A program made the translations under genes and the position numbers. Below, in pieces: positions 43,316-53,219 of a stretch of 64,000 nt of DNA. The number at the start of each line of letters is the position of its first letter. Position 1 is the first letter of the stretch. Origin of the DNA: Blastococcus sp. MG754426 (GTDB lineage: Bacteria > Actinomycetota > Actinomycetes > Mycobacteriales > Geodermatophilaceae); assembly GCF_021699055.1 (NCBI RefSeq), contig NZ_SSXC01000008.1, positions 1-64,000 of the forward strand. The letters are read 5' to 3'. Below the pieces are notes generated by a model, which was not told where the DNA came from, did not search any database, and saw nothing but the letters and a program-made list of their open reading frames with translations.

Positions 43316-44146
43316 CTCGACACCTTCAGCGACTGGCGCCACGACAACGGCACCAACACCCAAGCCACCGGCGGACGAGCCCTCGTAAAACGCAACATCG
43401 GTCAGGGCGGCGAGACGCAGTTCGTCTGGGAGGAGTTCGAGCACACCAACCGCGTGTCGGCGCGCTGGATTTTCCAGTGAGAGGTGATGCGCCGCTTCGC
43501 CGGAGCGCTGGGAGTTGCCCCCACAGACGCAGCCAAGTTCGACGCTCTCATCGGGTTCAACAGCCCTGCCTACCACCAGGTCCTGAACCTGGCCCACCAG
43601 GGCGTCGACACCTCCATCGACAGCGTCCTGCTCAAGCAGAAGCGCCTCGATCCCTACGAAGTCGGCGACGTCCTGAACCGTCTGCACAGCATGGTGCCGT
43701 TCCAGAACAGCCTCCACGAGGGCTACAGCGACCTCAATAATCTGGAGAGAGCCTTCGCCAAGGCGCTGGACGCCACCGACTACGACTGGTTGCCGCAACC
43801 CCAGCCGCAGCGGTTACGGGATTCCCCTCATCACCTTCGGAGCCACGAAGACGTTCTACCCAGACTTCCTCGTCTTGCTCGACGGCGATGTGTACGCACT
43901 CGACACCACAGCGCCCCACCTGCTCAAGGAGAAGACCGGCCGCAAGTTACTCTCCATCATCCCGCCCAAGGGCAACGCCGGTCGTCTCTGGGTCCGCTTC
44001 GTCTCCCCGGAAACTGGAACAAGGACGTCGAACAACTCGACCAGACCGGCTACACCGTCTGGAGCCTCAAGCAAGACAACAGCCTCCGCGCCACCCACGT
44101 CGAAGACCTCGAAGAGAGCGTCACCCAGGCCCTCAAGCCGCTGTAG
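43316..44146 (+). pseudogene. Decayed type III-like restriction helicase, C-terminal part
   Basis: A remnant of a Res-like enzyme tail. In-frame similarity starts TFSDWRHDNGTNTQATGG, runs to SARWIFQ, then TGA (about 43480) before EVMRRFAGALG. After DATDYDW (near 43795) the sequence shifts one frame into CRNPSRSGYGIPLITFG and FYPDFLVLLDGDVYALDTT (nuclease-like PD...D). Near 44012 it shifts back to GNWNKDVEQLDQTGYTVW and ends at 44146. The 5' helicase part is missing. Confidence 0.8.
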
Positions 44147-44286
44147 CCCCGCGGGTACCGGTGCGCGGAACGCGCGTCCCACCTACTCACCCTGACCTTC
44201 GCGCCGTCACGGCCCCATCAATGTCGGACCCTTCGCCTACCGTCGGCGGACGCCCGTGGGTGCGGGTCCTGACGGAAGGGTGAGAC

Positions 44287-46323
44287 GTGCGGCTCCAGGA
44301 GTTCCGGGTCCAGAACTACAAGCGCATCGCGGACACCGGATGGGTAAGCGCTCGCGACCTGACCGTCCTCGTCGGCAAGAACGAGGCAGGCAAGTCCGCG
44401 ATCCTGCGCGGCCTGTCCAAGGTCAACCCGTCGGACGGGGAGAAGTACGACGGTCTCCGCGAGTTCCCGCGCAGCCGGTACAGCGACGAGTACGACGAGG
44501 ACGCGCCGGTGGGCAGCGTCCGTTTCCTCCTGGACGACGACGAGCGAGAGGCCCTGGCTGAGCAGTCACCGCTGCTCGCCGAGGTCAGGAGCGTCGAGGT
44601 CACCCGCAAGTACGACAACACCTACCTGGTGGGCTTCACGCCACACCCGGGACAGAGTGCCGTGGAGGCTCATCGATTCCGGACTGTCGCGGTGGGCGCC
44701 CTCGACGCCTTCTCCGAGTCGTTCGCGCCCGACGGGAAGGGGGAGGAGTTCGGCCCGCTCAAGGAGTCGCTCACCGAGGACCTGTCCACCCGAATCCAGT
44801 CACTCCCGACCACCGGCTGGGCCACGACGGACGGCATCGAGGGACTGCTGAAGGTCGTCACCTCCAAGATCACCGAGCAGTGGCACCAGACCGCCCTGGC
44901 GCCGCTGACGGGTGCGCTCCGACCCCTGCTGGCCGAGGCCCGCAGCCGGGCAGGACTGCCCACGGCCCGCTCATGGGTCGTGAACAACATGCCGCAGTTC
45001 ATCTACTTCGACCGGTACGACGTCCTCGACAGTGCGATCCACATCCCGACGTTCATCTCACAGTTGAGCAGCGCTCCCAACCAGCCGCGGGTCCGGACGA
45101 CCAGGTGCCTGTTCCAGCACGTCAACCTCGACCCCAAGCAACTGCACGACCTGATCCCGACGGCCCCGCAGCCTCACAACCCTCCGGCGCACGAGGAACT
45201 CCAGCGGCGGGCCGACGAGCGCGCAATCCTCACGTCATCCGCAGGCGAGGCAATGACGCGCAGGTTCAGCGAATGGTGGCTCCAGCGCCGACACCGCTTC
45301 CAGTACCGCCTCGACGGTGAGTTCTTCCGCGTCTGGGTCTCCGATGACCTTGACCCGAGCCCGATCGAACTCGATCAGCGCAGTCAGGGCATGCAGTATT
45401 TCTTCTCGTTCTTCCTGGTCTTCCTCGTAGAGGCCGAGGGTCAGCACGCCAACAGCATCCTGCTGCTCGACGAGCCGGGGAACTCACTCCACGGCACCGC
45501 TCAGGCGAAGATCATCGAGTTCCTGCGGAAGATCAGCGCCGACAACCAGGTCATCTACAGCACCCACTCGCCGTTCATGATCGACGGCGACCACCTGGAA
45601 GAGATTCGCCCGGTCTGGGAAGACCCGACGACCGGCACCACCAAAGTCTCCGAGGATGTCTGGCCGAAGGACAAGGACGCCCTGTTCCCGCTTCAGGCGG
45701 CTCTCGGCTACACGATCGCCCAGTCCCTGTTCATCTCCCGCCGCCAGGTCCTGGTCGAGGGCATGACCGACTACTGGATTCTCAAGGCCCTCGACACGGC
45801 GCTCGCGATGACCGGCCGGACCGCGCTCGACCCTGACGTCGTCCTCACTCCCGCAGGAGGGGCGTCCAAGATGGTCCCGCTGGCCAGCATGCTCGTCGGT
45901 CACCAAGTGCGCGTCGCCGCACTGCTCGACGGCGACGACTCAGGTCGCAGAGAGGGCGGCAAGGTCGAGCGGGCCCTCGGCTTCGAGAACCGGACGATCT
46001 TCGTGGCCGACCACACCCACGACCAGAACCCGACCGGCGAGATCGAGGACCTCTTCCCCGACGACTACTACCTCGCCGCGATCAAGGACGCCTACGGCTC
46101 CGGCGACTACCGGTTCAACGCCGACGAGAAGGCGATCCCCAACATCGTCGATCGCGCCACGGCCATGTACGCGCGCAAGGGGAAGGGTGACTTCGAGAAG
46201 TGGAAGGTCGCCCGTGCCCTCTCCGACCGCATCATGGCTGAGCCGAAGAAGGTGCCCGCCGAGACGCTGGACGCCGCCGCCGCGATCGCGGTCGCCCTGA
46301 ACACGATCACCACGACGGAGTAG
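44287..46323 (+). CDS. OLD-family ATPase with TOPRIM nuclease
   Basis: A 678-residue overcome-lysogenization-defect nuclease. N-terminal ABC-type ATPase: FRVQNYKRI, Walker A GKNEAGKS (near 34-41), signature-like QRSQGMQYFF, Walker B SILLLDEPGNSLH and H-loop IYSTHSPFMI. C-terminal TOPRIM: VLVEGMTDYWIL (catalytic E), then LLDGDDSGR (D-x-D-D). OLD proteins act alone or with a UvrD/GajB-type helicase or as PARIS; no helicase follows. Neighbours are a HEPN and an oxygenase gene, converging. GTG start at 44287. Confidence 0.9.
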   Translation: MRLQEFRVQNYKRIADTGWVSARDLTVLVGKNEAGKSAILRGLSKVNPSDGEKYDGLREFPRSRYSDEYDEDAPVGSVRFLLDDDEREALAEQSPLLAEVRSVEVTRKYDNTYLVGFTPHPGQSAVEAHRFRTVAVGALDAFSESFAPDGKGEEFGPLKESLTEDLSTRIQSLPTTGWATTDGIEGLLKVVTSKITEQWHQTALAPLTGALRPLLAEARSRAGLPTARSWVVNNMPQFIYFDRYDVLDSAIHIPTFISQLSSAPNQPRVRTTRCLFQHVNLDPKQLHDLIPTAPQPHNPPAHEELQRRADERAILTSSAGEAMTRRFSEWWLQRRHRFQYRLDGEFFRVWVSDDLDPSPIELDQRSQGMQYFFSFFLVFLVEAEGQHANSILLLDEPGNSLHGTAQAKIIEFLRKISADNQVIYSTHSPFMIDGDHLEEIRPVWEDPTTGTTKVSEDVWPKDKDALFPLQAALGYTIAQSLFISRRQVLVEGMTDYWILKALDTALAMTGRTALDPDVVLTPAGGASKMVPLASMLVGHQVRVAALLDGDDSGRREGGKVERALGFENRTIFVADHTHDQNPTGEIEDLFPDDYYLAAIKDAYGSGDYRFNADEKAIPNIVDRATAMYARKGKGDFEKWKVARALSDRIMAEPKKVPAETLDAAAAIAVALNTITTTE

Positions 46324-46337
46324 CGGACCGAGGGCTG

Positions 46338-47249
46338 TCAATCGTTGCCGTACTCGCGCTCGTAGTAGTCAGCCGGATCGCCGATGTCCTCGAACTCCGT
46401 CGGCAAGCCAGAGGCTTCGACGAGTTCATACCGGTCCAAGATCAGGTGGCAGTTCTCGCACGCGAAGTAGTCAGCGGAGACCGTCAGGCGGGCCCAGACG
46501 TCGTAATCGTCGTAGGAGACCCGTTCCCCTGTGATCTCGTAGGAGGTCACGTCCTCGCCTTCGAGCCTGCCGACGTCGTCGCAGGCAGGACATCTGGCCT
46601 CACCTGAGTGAGATAGGCCAGCAACGGCGTTGAAGGCATTCCACTCGACCTCCATGCGGGCGTTCATGCGTCCGGCGGTATGAAGCGTCAGGCGCTGCTT
46701 CGCCCGCTCGATCAGCGCAGTGAGCCGCTCCTGGATGTGTTCGCGGTTCCGCTCCAGGTGGTCTTCGACGACAGACACCCGGTCCGACCCGACGAGGTCC
46801 TCGATCTCCTTGTCCTGGGCGGTGAGCAGGATGATCGCCTGCGCCCAGAACCGGGGCCACCAAGCCTCAGCGGGAAGGGGAGTGAGGGTGGCCGCGCCAC
46901 CATGGAGGTACTCGTTCCGTCCCACCGCGATGGTGGTTGCTTCCTTCAGGCTGAAGGGGTGGAACGCCCTGGCGCACCGCGTGAACACCGTCTTGGCTGG
47001 AACGGAATGGAAGGACGCCTGCCCCTCAACTAGGCCACTCGCGATCAAGAGGTTCGTGCCCTCCTCGTTCGGCGTGGCGATCAAGAGCGGAGAGACACGC
47101 GCCAACGCCGCCTTTGCCAGCAGTTCGAGCGAGAGAGACGCCCAGAGCGCCTGCTCGTCGAAGGACCTCGGCGGATCGCTGTCCATCGCGCGACTCATGA
47201 ACAAGCGAGCCTTCATCCAGAGCGCTTCTTCTGCGTACGGCGCCGTCAT
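46338..47249 (-). CDS. HEPN-domain protein with zinc ribbon
   Basis: A 303-residue protein. The first half is helical (ALWASLSLELLAKAALA) and has R111-N-E-Y-L-H116, the Rx4H signature of HEPN ribonucleases. The second half has two CxxC pairs (CPACDD and CENCH) separated by ~55 residues, a zinc ribbon. HEPN proteins commonly cleave RNA in defence or toxin systems. It converges with the OLD gene, whose stop is 15 bases away, and its start overlaps the oxygenase stop by four bases. Confidence 0.75.
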   Translation of the reverse strand: MTAPYAEEALWMKARLFMSRAMDSDPPRSFDEQALWASLSLELLAKAALARVSPLLIATPNEEGTNLLIASGLVEGQASFHSVPAKTVFTRCARAFHPFSLKEATTIAVGRNEYLHGGAATLTPLPAEAWWPRFWAQAIILLTAQDKEIEDLVGSDRVSVVEDHLERNREHIQERLTALIERAKQRLTLHTAGRMNARMEVEWNAFNAVAGLSHSGEARCPACDDVGRLEGEDVTSYEITGERVSYDDYDVWARLTVSADYFACENCHLILDRYELVEASGLPTEFEDIGDPADYYEREYGND

Positions 47250-47911
47250 CGCTTGCTCCTGACGAGGTACGCGACCCGCGTGAGGGCCCTGTCGCCGTCG
47301 GCGGCGCTTACGGCAGCACGGGCATGTAGAGCCCGTCGGTTGTCGATCACCAGCACCTGATCGGGCTCCGTCCAGTGATGGGAATATGCGTTGGCTGCGA
47401 CCGACTCGAAGTAGCCGACTGCCTCTCGTGCCCGCTGGTCACAAGGACTCATGCAGCCGGGGTCGTAGCGCCACCCCTCGGCATCGCGTGCCGCGGCCAG
47501 AAAGCGCTCCTTCCCACTGCTCACCATGAACAGGCCAGCGCGCAGCCCAGGCTGCTGCGGAATCACCGGGTAGTCCGGATTGGTCGCAGCCGCATGAAGG
47601 CTCCACACCCGCGTAGGCGTCCCATTCGGCCTGGACGCGTGTAGCACCAGAAAATCCGGCGGGACAGGGAGGTGGGCCCCGTCAGTGTGGAGGGGCTGTT
47701 CGCCTAGCCCATGCGTTGCGCTCAACGAGCGAGGATGAGCGTCCTCGGACGGCGTAGGCCGGAGCACGCTGACGCCCGGGTCGCCCTTTCGAGTCGCCAC
47801 CTCGACCCAACCCCGGGCGTCGGCCTGCACGAGCACGCTGCCTAGCCGCATCGAGCCAACAGCCCAACCTGACCGCCTCGCACACTCGGTCAGTTCGCTG
47901 AGGTCGGTCAT
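47246..47911 (-). CDS. Fe(II)/2-oxoglutarate oxygenase (TauD-like)
   Basis: A 221-residue TauD/TfdA-like oxygenase: H75-T-D77 iron ligands in QPLHTDGAH, the distal histidine in RRALHAR (about H196), and the 2-oxoglutarate arginine in RALTRVAYLV. It is shorter than usual (TauD is ~280). The ATG at 47911 is chosen with GGAG five bases upstream. The overlap with the HEPN gene suggests joint function, perhaps oxidising a nucleobase, amino acid or RNA; substrate unknown. Confidence 0.8.
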   Translation of the reverse strand: MTDLSELTECARRSGWAVGSMRLGSVLVQADARGWVEVATRKGDPGVSVLRPTPSEDAHPRSLSATHGLGEQPLHTDGAHLPVPPDFLVLHASRPNGTPTRVWSLHAAATNPDYPVIPQQPGLRAGLFMVSSGKERFLAAARDAEGWRYDPGCMSPCDQRAREAVGYFESVAANAYSHHWTEPDQVLVIDNRRALHARAAVSAADGDRALTRVAYLVRSKR

Positions 47912-48231
47912 CGGTCTCCACTCTGCGCAGGTCGCGCCCTCATCCTGTCGCACCTGCGGCAGGTGAGACGGGGCGGCGGTGACCGCCGATCGGCCTGCAA
48001 CGTGCGGATTCTTGCCCCCGTGGCCCAGATAGATACGTCCTAGGGAGGGCGCCGAATAAAGGGAGTGGTGCCGAAGGTCTTGAAGCACCGTCGCATCGCA
48101 GGACTCCTGCTGACCCACTTGCGCGACGTGGTTCCCGAAATGTCGGAGGGCGCGGGCATGCTCCGGGCCGCAGCACCACTTGCCGTGAGTCCAGTCGGCT
48201 GACGGCTCTGAACTTCGAAGAGGAGACCCTT

Positions 48232-48696
48232 GTGAATCCGTACGGCATTCAGCTCCGACAGCCTCTGCCCGGCGACATCATCGGCAACAAGATCACGATC
48301 GCGGCCATCGGCACCGCCTTCGAGGCCAGCTACGGCTGGCACCTCGTCAACGGCGACACCACCGTTGACAAGGGCTACTTCCAAGGCGGTTCCATGGGTT
48401 CACTGGAGTCCTTCGTCCACCAGGCCGATGTCTCCACCGACTACTCCGGGCGTGCCGTCCTGCGAGTCTTCGGCGACGACCCGTCCGGGGAGTCCGAGGG
48501 GACCGACCTGGTCGAAATCCCCGTGGTGGTGCTAGCCGGGGTCACCGGCTACCCGGTTCACCAGGTCATGGCCGAAGAGACCCTCACCAGGCTCGCCGAG
48601 CAGTACAACTCCACGGTCGACAACATCGTCCTGGCCAACAGCCTGGCCGACCCGGACAGGATCCGTGTCGGTCAGGTGCTTCGCATCCCGGTCTGA
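48232..48696 (+). CDS. Gmad2 immunoglobulin-like plus LysM protein
   Basis: A 154-residue protein: residues 1-95 match the Gmad2 immunoglobulin-like domain (LRQPLPGDIIGNKITIAAIG, SYGWHLVNGDTTVDKGYFQGG, ADYSG-type end) and residues 106-154 a LysM domain (YPVHQVMAEETLTRLAEQYN, DPDRIRVGQVLRIP). LysM normally binds peptidoglycan or chitin, but there is no signal peptide, which is odd. GTG start; GAGGAG just upstream. Confidence 0.82.
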   Translation: MNPYGIQLRQPLPGDIIGNKITIAAIGTAFEASYGWHLVNGDTTVDKGYFQGGSMGSLESFVHQADVSTDYSGRAVLRVFGDDPSGESEGTDLVEIPVVVLAGVTGYPVHQVMAEETLTRLAEQYNSTVDNIVLANSLADPDRIRVGQVLRIPV

Positions 48697-48869
48697 GCGC
48701 ACCTGGTCGGCCGTCACTCGACGGCCGGCCAGAGCACCCAGGCGGGGTGTTCGTGGCGGCCTACACCGAACCGGCAGGTGGCAGCTAGGGACGCCGGTGC
48801 CGCCCACCGCACGACCCCGATTGACCGCAGAGGCCCACTTCGGGCGCGCTTGTGCAGAAGGATCGACGC

Positions 48870-49760
48870 ATGTCCTTGGTTCGGGTACCGCGAAAGCAGC
48901 ACACCGTCTCCCGGGTGCTCCTACGCAGGTTCGCGAAGGGCGGGACGCTCACCGCGTATGACCGGCAGAAGGATGTCCTCACCCAAAAGGGTCCCGGCGG
49001 CGCCTTCTGGGTGGAGCACTTCGACCAGCATGATCCTCTGGGTGCGGAGGAGAGAGCCGGTGCGGTTGAGTCCCGGGTGCCGGAGGTCTTGGCCCGGGTC
49101 GACGGTCGCACTGTCCTCGACGACGACGATGCTGTTTCCGCTCTGATCGACCTGATGGCCTTGCATTGGGTGCGGAGTCCGGCTGTGCGCATGGCACATG
49201 AGCGGGTGAAGGCTGCGGTCGTCAGCAGCAGTAAGCGCAGACTCGCCTCGCAGGAAGCCCTGCTGAGTCTTGCATTCACTCAGCGCACCGGGTTGCACGC
49301 AGCGACTCGCGGTGAGCTTGAGTGGATGAACGAGCAGATGCACGAGATCGAACCAAAGCTCGCCGAGGAGTGGTGGAGCGACCGCTTGATTCTGAACTTT
49401 CGGTCCGCTCGGCAGATTATGGGTCGACACTCGCTGCAGGTAGGCTACTTTGATGAGCCGGTTCTTGTGATCGGCGATTCGCCGGTCATTGTGCGCAATG
49501 CTGACGGGTCAGGGTTGGGACCACATCAGGGCGTAGCGTTGGGGGACGCCTCGGAGATTTGTATGCCCATCGGCCCGCAGGTGCTTATCGCTCTCGGTCC
49601 AGCATCGGGAACTGTTCAGTTCGATTCGGCCGCGGCTGACCGATTCAATGAGATGCAGGCACTGTCGTTCGTGCGCTGGCTCGGCGCTGCACCGTCAAGT
49701 CCCGCCGAATCATGGATGCAGGAGCGACTCCGGCCTGCGCGAACGTATGGTCCGCATTAG
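48870..49760 (+). CDS. DUF4238 domain protein
   Basis: A 296-residue protein of the DUF4238 family: QHTVSRVLLRRFAKGG at the N-terminus (the family reads H.vP..yLr.Fa), then LIDLMALHWVRSP, and VLVIGDSPVIV where the family has a GDNPV motif. Function unknown; common in defence islands. ATG 48870 is chosen for its GAAGGA site over 48852. Confidence 0.8.
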   Translation: MSLVRVPRKQHTVSRVLLRRFAKGGTLTAYDRQKDVLTQKGPGGAFWVEHFDQHDPLGAEERAGAVESRVPEVLARVDGRTVLDDDDAVSALIDLMALHWVRSPAVRMAHERVKAAVVSSSKRRLASQEALLSLAFTQRTGLHAATRGELEWMNEQMHEIEPKLAEEWWSDRLILNFRSARQIMGRHSLQVGYFDEPVLVIGDSPVIVRNADGSGLGPHQGVALGDASEICMPIGPQVLIALGPASGTVQFDSAAADRFNEMQALSFVRWLGAAPSSPAESWMQERLRPARTYGPH

Positions 49761-50156
49761 CAGTCAGTAGCGGTCGCGAGCGCTCGGCCTCTCCATCGGT
49801 GCCAGCCCGCATGGACAGGCGCATCGATGGCGCTCAAAGATAACTTCGGCGGGCGCCGGACGGATGTGACCTGACTGCCTCATCTGCGCGTGGGCCAGCG
49901 CGCTGTAGGCAAGCTCCGCCGGTTCGCCGTTTTCGTCCGACGCCGCCTCATCTCCCCTGGGGGGCACCAGAGGGTCGCCCGGGCTCCGCAAGCCGGCCAT
50001 ACCTGCTACTGGTCGGGGGCCGACAACCTGAATGCGTCGAACGGAACTCGACTTCTACGAGGCAACGCACGACGAGAGCGCACCCTCTGATGCATCCTTG
50101 GCAATCGACAGAACTGCCCGCACGCACCTTGGCGGCGGGTCCACGGCCGGGCGCGG
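49761..50156. other. No gene recognised
   Basis: Roughly 400 bases between the DUF4238 gene and the broken phosphatase. Only a poor 78-codon leftward frame (49764-50000) with no ribosome site exists, which I do not accept as a gene. Confidence 0.5.
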
Positions 50157-51553
50157 TTAGGAGACCGGTCGAACGGCGAGGAGCGCAACATCGTCCTCGG
50201 GATCGGAAGACAGGACGCGGTCGAGGAGTGCGTCGCAGAGGTCCTGGAGGTTGACGGGTGTCGATTGCGCGCCGTCTGGAGCGACGAGCTCGGACAGTGT
50301 GCGACGAAGCAGATCGATGCCGTCGTCGATGGAGCGGCCGCGGGTCTCGATGAGCCCGTCGGTGTACAGCAGCAGGATGTCGCCTGGCTTGAGCAGTGTC
50401 GTGGCCTCGCTGCGTACGACGCCGGTCGCGGCGCCGAGGAGCAAGGCGGGCGTAGTATTGAGGACGGTGACCTCACCGTCCGGGTGGGCCAGCAGCGGCG
50501 GCGGGTGGCCGGCATTGGCCCAGCGCAGCTGCCACCCTGATTGTGCGCGGCCCTCAACTGAACTGAGGTGGGCGACGACGCCAGTAACGAGCGTGCCCAG
50601 CTGTAGCTCTGCCATGGTGGTATCGACGGCGTCGAGAAGCGGCCCGGGACTGGCTTGGGTCGCGATGGCGATGCCGCGCAGGAGAGTGCGGACTTGGCCC
50701 ATGACCGCAGCAGCACTGATGTCGTGACCGGCGACGTCGCCGATGACGAAGTTGACCCCGCGGTGCTGGATGAAGCAGTCGTACCAGTCGCCGCCGATCT
50801 CGGCCGTCCGCGCCGCCGGCGTGTAGCGCACCACGATTTCTAGGCCCTCGATGGTCGGTGGCTCGGTGAGCATGGATCGCTGCAGTGCCTCGGCCAATGA
50901 TCGCTGCGCGTCGTAGAGGCGGGCGTTGTCGAGGACGAGTCCCGCCCGAGCTGCGATGTCGACAGCTGCGGCGAGATCGCCGGCCGGGAAGGGGCCTCGT
51001 TTGGCGCCGTTGAAGAGGCTGAGCAGGCCGGTTGCGCCGTCTCGGCCGAGCAGCGGCAGCACAGCACGTGCTCGGGAGCGAGGGCGGCCAGCAGGTCGTG
51101 CGCCAGCCCTGGCCGCAGCATCCCCTGCAGCTTGTCCGTCGCGTTGCCGCGCAGCAACTCCGGGCGACCAGTGCGTATCACCCTGACCAGCAGGGCGTCG
51201 TCGGTGAGGGCGTCCAGCCGGGTGCGGGCGTAGTCGGCCGCGAGGGCTTGCCGGGCGGGATCGCGATGGCGGCTGACGGCGTGCCAGAGCCGACGGCGCT
51301 GGCCCGGCCTTGGCGCCTCGTCCATCAGCGTGACCACAGCCCAATCGGCCAGAGTCGGGACCACCAGGTCGCACAACCGAGCCGCGGCCTCCTCGGGCTC
51401 CAGGGTCGTTACCAGCGCCTCGGTCACCCGGCGCAGCAGCTGCTCGCGATCGTCCGCCGCGGCGAGTGTCATGGCTTCCTCGACGCCGGAATCAGCAGGC
51501 AAGGCGATTTGCGGTGGGACCCATGAGCCTTCGGATGACGGGGATTCCGGCAT
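50157..51553 (-). pseudogene. GAF-PP2C (SpoIIE-type) phosphatase, frameshifted
   Basis: A phosphatase of the RsbU/SpoIIE type. The ATG 51553 frame gives the N-terminal GAF region (LEPEEAAARLCDLVVPTLADW) to LAALAPEHVL, then loses sense near 51057-51068. The other frame continues VLPLLGRDGATGLLSLFNG, then the PP2C core: AEIGGDWYDCF, VIGDVAGHDISAAAVMGQVR, LLYTDGLIETRG, DPEDDVALLAV. A one-base loss within GTGCTGTGCTGCC explains it. It would regulate an anti-sigma-factor antagonist if repaired. Confidence 0.85.
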
Positions 51554-51773
51554 GGTCAAGCCACTCCCCTCCGTGCGGACACGCCCCAGTGCCGCGCGGC
51601 TGGAGGCCGCGCGGCACACTGCAGTTAGGTCGGCGCCGGGAGGGCTGCTTCCACTACCGGCCGGAACCGGATCGTTGCGTGGACGAACCCAGCTGTCAAC
51701 GATCGTTGCGGTCCCGTGTCGACTCTACTAGGGAAGTCGAGCGGCCGACGACCCAACGCAGAGAGGGGCGGCT

Positions 51774-52175
51774 GTGGAACCCGACGACGGATCCGCGCAA
51801 CGCCAAGACGTGCCGGCGGTCGGCCTCCCGGAAGACCCGCCACTGCGAGCACTCGCCGACCTGGTCGCCGTCGCCGAGCAGATGGTTGAAGTGATGGCCC
51901 TGATTCGCGAACAGGCCGCCGACATTCGGGGATGTCGCGCGCAAGGACTGACCTATCGGGACATCGTGACCCGCGAGAGTCGCCCCCTTATTGTCCAGAT
52001 CCTCACAGACGCAACCGCTCGATTCGAGGCTTCCGGCACTCGCTTCCGGCAAGCTAAGGCGGCCGCGCTGCGCGGCGAGGGAATGACACTAGAGGAAATC
52101 GGGGCTCTTTTCGGGCTCACACGCCAACGCATCTCTAGGCTGCTGCAGGACGCCAGAGTGACTCCGGAGAAGTGA
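51774..52175 (+). CDS. HTH protein, sigma-region-4-like
   Basis: A 133-residue protein with a C-terminal helix-turn-helix: ALRGEGMTLEEIGALFGLTRQRISRLLQDAR, the sigma-70 region 4 / resolvase style. An internal helix region (QAADIRGCRAQGLTYRDIV) looks like a second, degenerate HTH. GTG start at 51774. Probably a small transcription factor, divergent from the phosphatase remnant. Confidence 0.7.
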   Translation: MEPDDGSAQRQDVPAVGLPEDPPLRALADLVAVAEQMVEVMALIREQAADIRGCRAQGLTYRDIVTRESRPLIVQILTDATARFEASGTRFRQAKAAALRGEGMTLEEIGALFGLTRQRISRLLQDARVTPEK

Positions 52176-52260
52176 GGCGCCTAATGGGGGTGGACGCCGT
52201 GCCATATTCACGTCCCTTGCCGGACCCGACAAATTCTTCCGTCCGTTCTGGGCGAGGTGG

Positions 52261-52677
52261 CTAGTCTTGTCCGGCTGCGGCGAGTTGCTCGGCGATGTCA
52301 TGGGATTGGCCGCGGAGGTGGTCATGCGGATCGCTGGTGTCCCCGTAGGTGCCGAGGAGAGCGACGCCTACGCCGTAGGTCGAGCAGGAACAATGACCGA
52401 AGGTGTCCTCGCACTAGGTGATCGCGTCGTGGAGCAGACCGCCGGCTCCAGCGCTGTCACCGAGCCGGCGGGACGCGATAGCGCCGTTGATCGCAGTTCG
52501 ATGCCAGCCGTGGTACCCGGGGTGCAGCAACCATCGGGCTTGGTCGAGCAGGACCGCGGCTCGCTGCGCGTCTCTCTGCCAGGTCGGGTCCCAAGGGATC
52601 TGCGCGGTGGGCTTCTCTTGGCCTCGGGCCAGCGCCACCGCCCTGCGAAAGAACTTCGACGGCTGGGCTGGAGACAA
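52261..52677 (-). pseudogene. Degraded fragment of a TPR protein
   Basis: This strand encodes WQRDAQRAAVLLDQARWLL, then YHGWHRTAINGAIA and GGLLHDAIT, followed by TAG and CEDTFGHCSCSTYGV...VALLGTYGDTSDP, ending DIAEQLAAAGQD at TAG (52261). It closely parallels the C-terminus of the TPR gene at 57988-59787 (WRDDAEHAATLLDEARKLL, GWHQTAINRAMALHQLG, LLHDTITYCEDAFG). The TAC-to-TAG stop and absent N-terminus mark a dead copy. Confidence 0.78.
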
Positions 52678-53219
52678 CCAGCCCCCTTCTCCGAGGCGAT
52701 CATCACCGCGAATCCGGTGCCCGGGAACCGGGTCAGGCGGCTCCGCAGCGCCATCACTGCTGGTGAACCTCGGCTAGGCGAGTCTCTTGTCGAGCACCTC
52801 AGCCCCACCCTGGTTGCGGTGACGTTCGGCACTGGACGCGGTCGGTTCCCAGGAGAAATGCGGCAAGCGAAGGGGCAGGTTGCCCCTCGCTGGCTAGGAC
52901 CTGCTACAACGGCGCAGGTGAGAGGCGGGGGTTGGTGCGGACCGGTGGCCGCCGCGAGGGGCGGCCCAGACACTTCCCTCATAAGGTGCGCGGACCGCAA
53001 CGTCCGTGATCAAACAGCTGCCGCAGGCGCTGACTGGTCCTCGTGCACTAGTGGCGTTGGCGAGGTCACGACACTCCGCCGTCCGCAGGGCGGGTGCCGA
53101 CTGCAGCGACAGCCAGGTAGCGGTTTCTCGGATGCCTCACAAGGTTGCGTCTGTCTCGATCGCGACACCAGGCGGCCCGTCACGCAGGACCTGTCGTACC
53201 TGGGCTGTCTGATGAGCCC
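52678..53219. other. No gene recognised
   Basis: About 540 bases between the TPR fragment and the first zinc-ribbon HIT gene. A rightward frame (52267-53223) crosses it, but it is out of register with known families and antisense to the TPR remnant; I judge it chance. The HIT promoter should lie here. Confidence 0.4.

Noticed and set aside
44287-46323. Gabija system
   Set aside because: The OLD-family gene fits GajA in layout, but no UvrD-like GajB helicase follows.
49764-50000. 78-codon leftward frame with a CACPCG motif
   Set aside because: No ribosome site, no recognisable protein, and overlapping shadow frames on the other strand.
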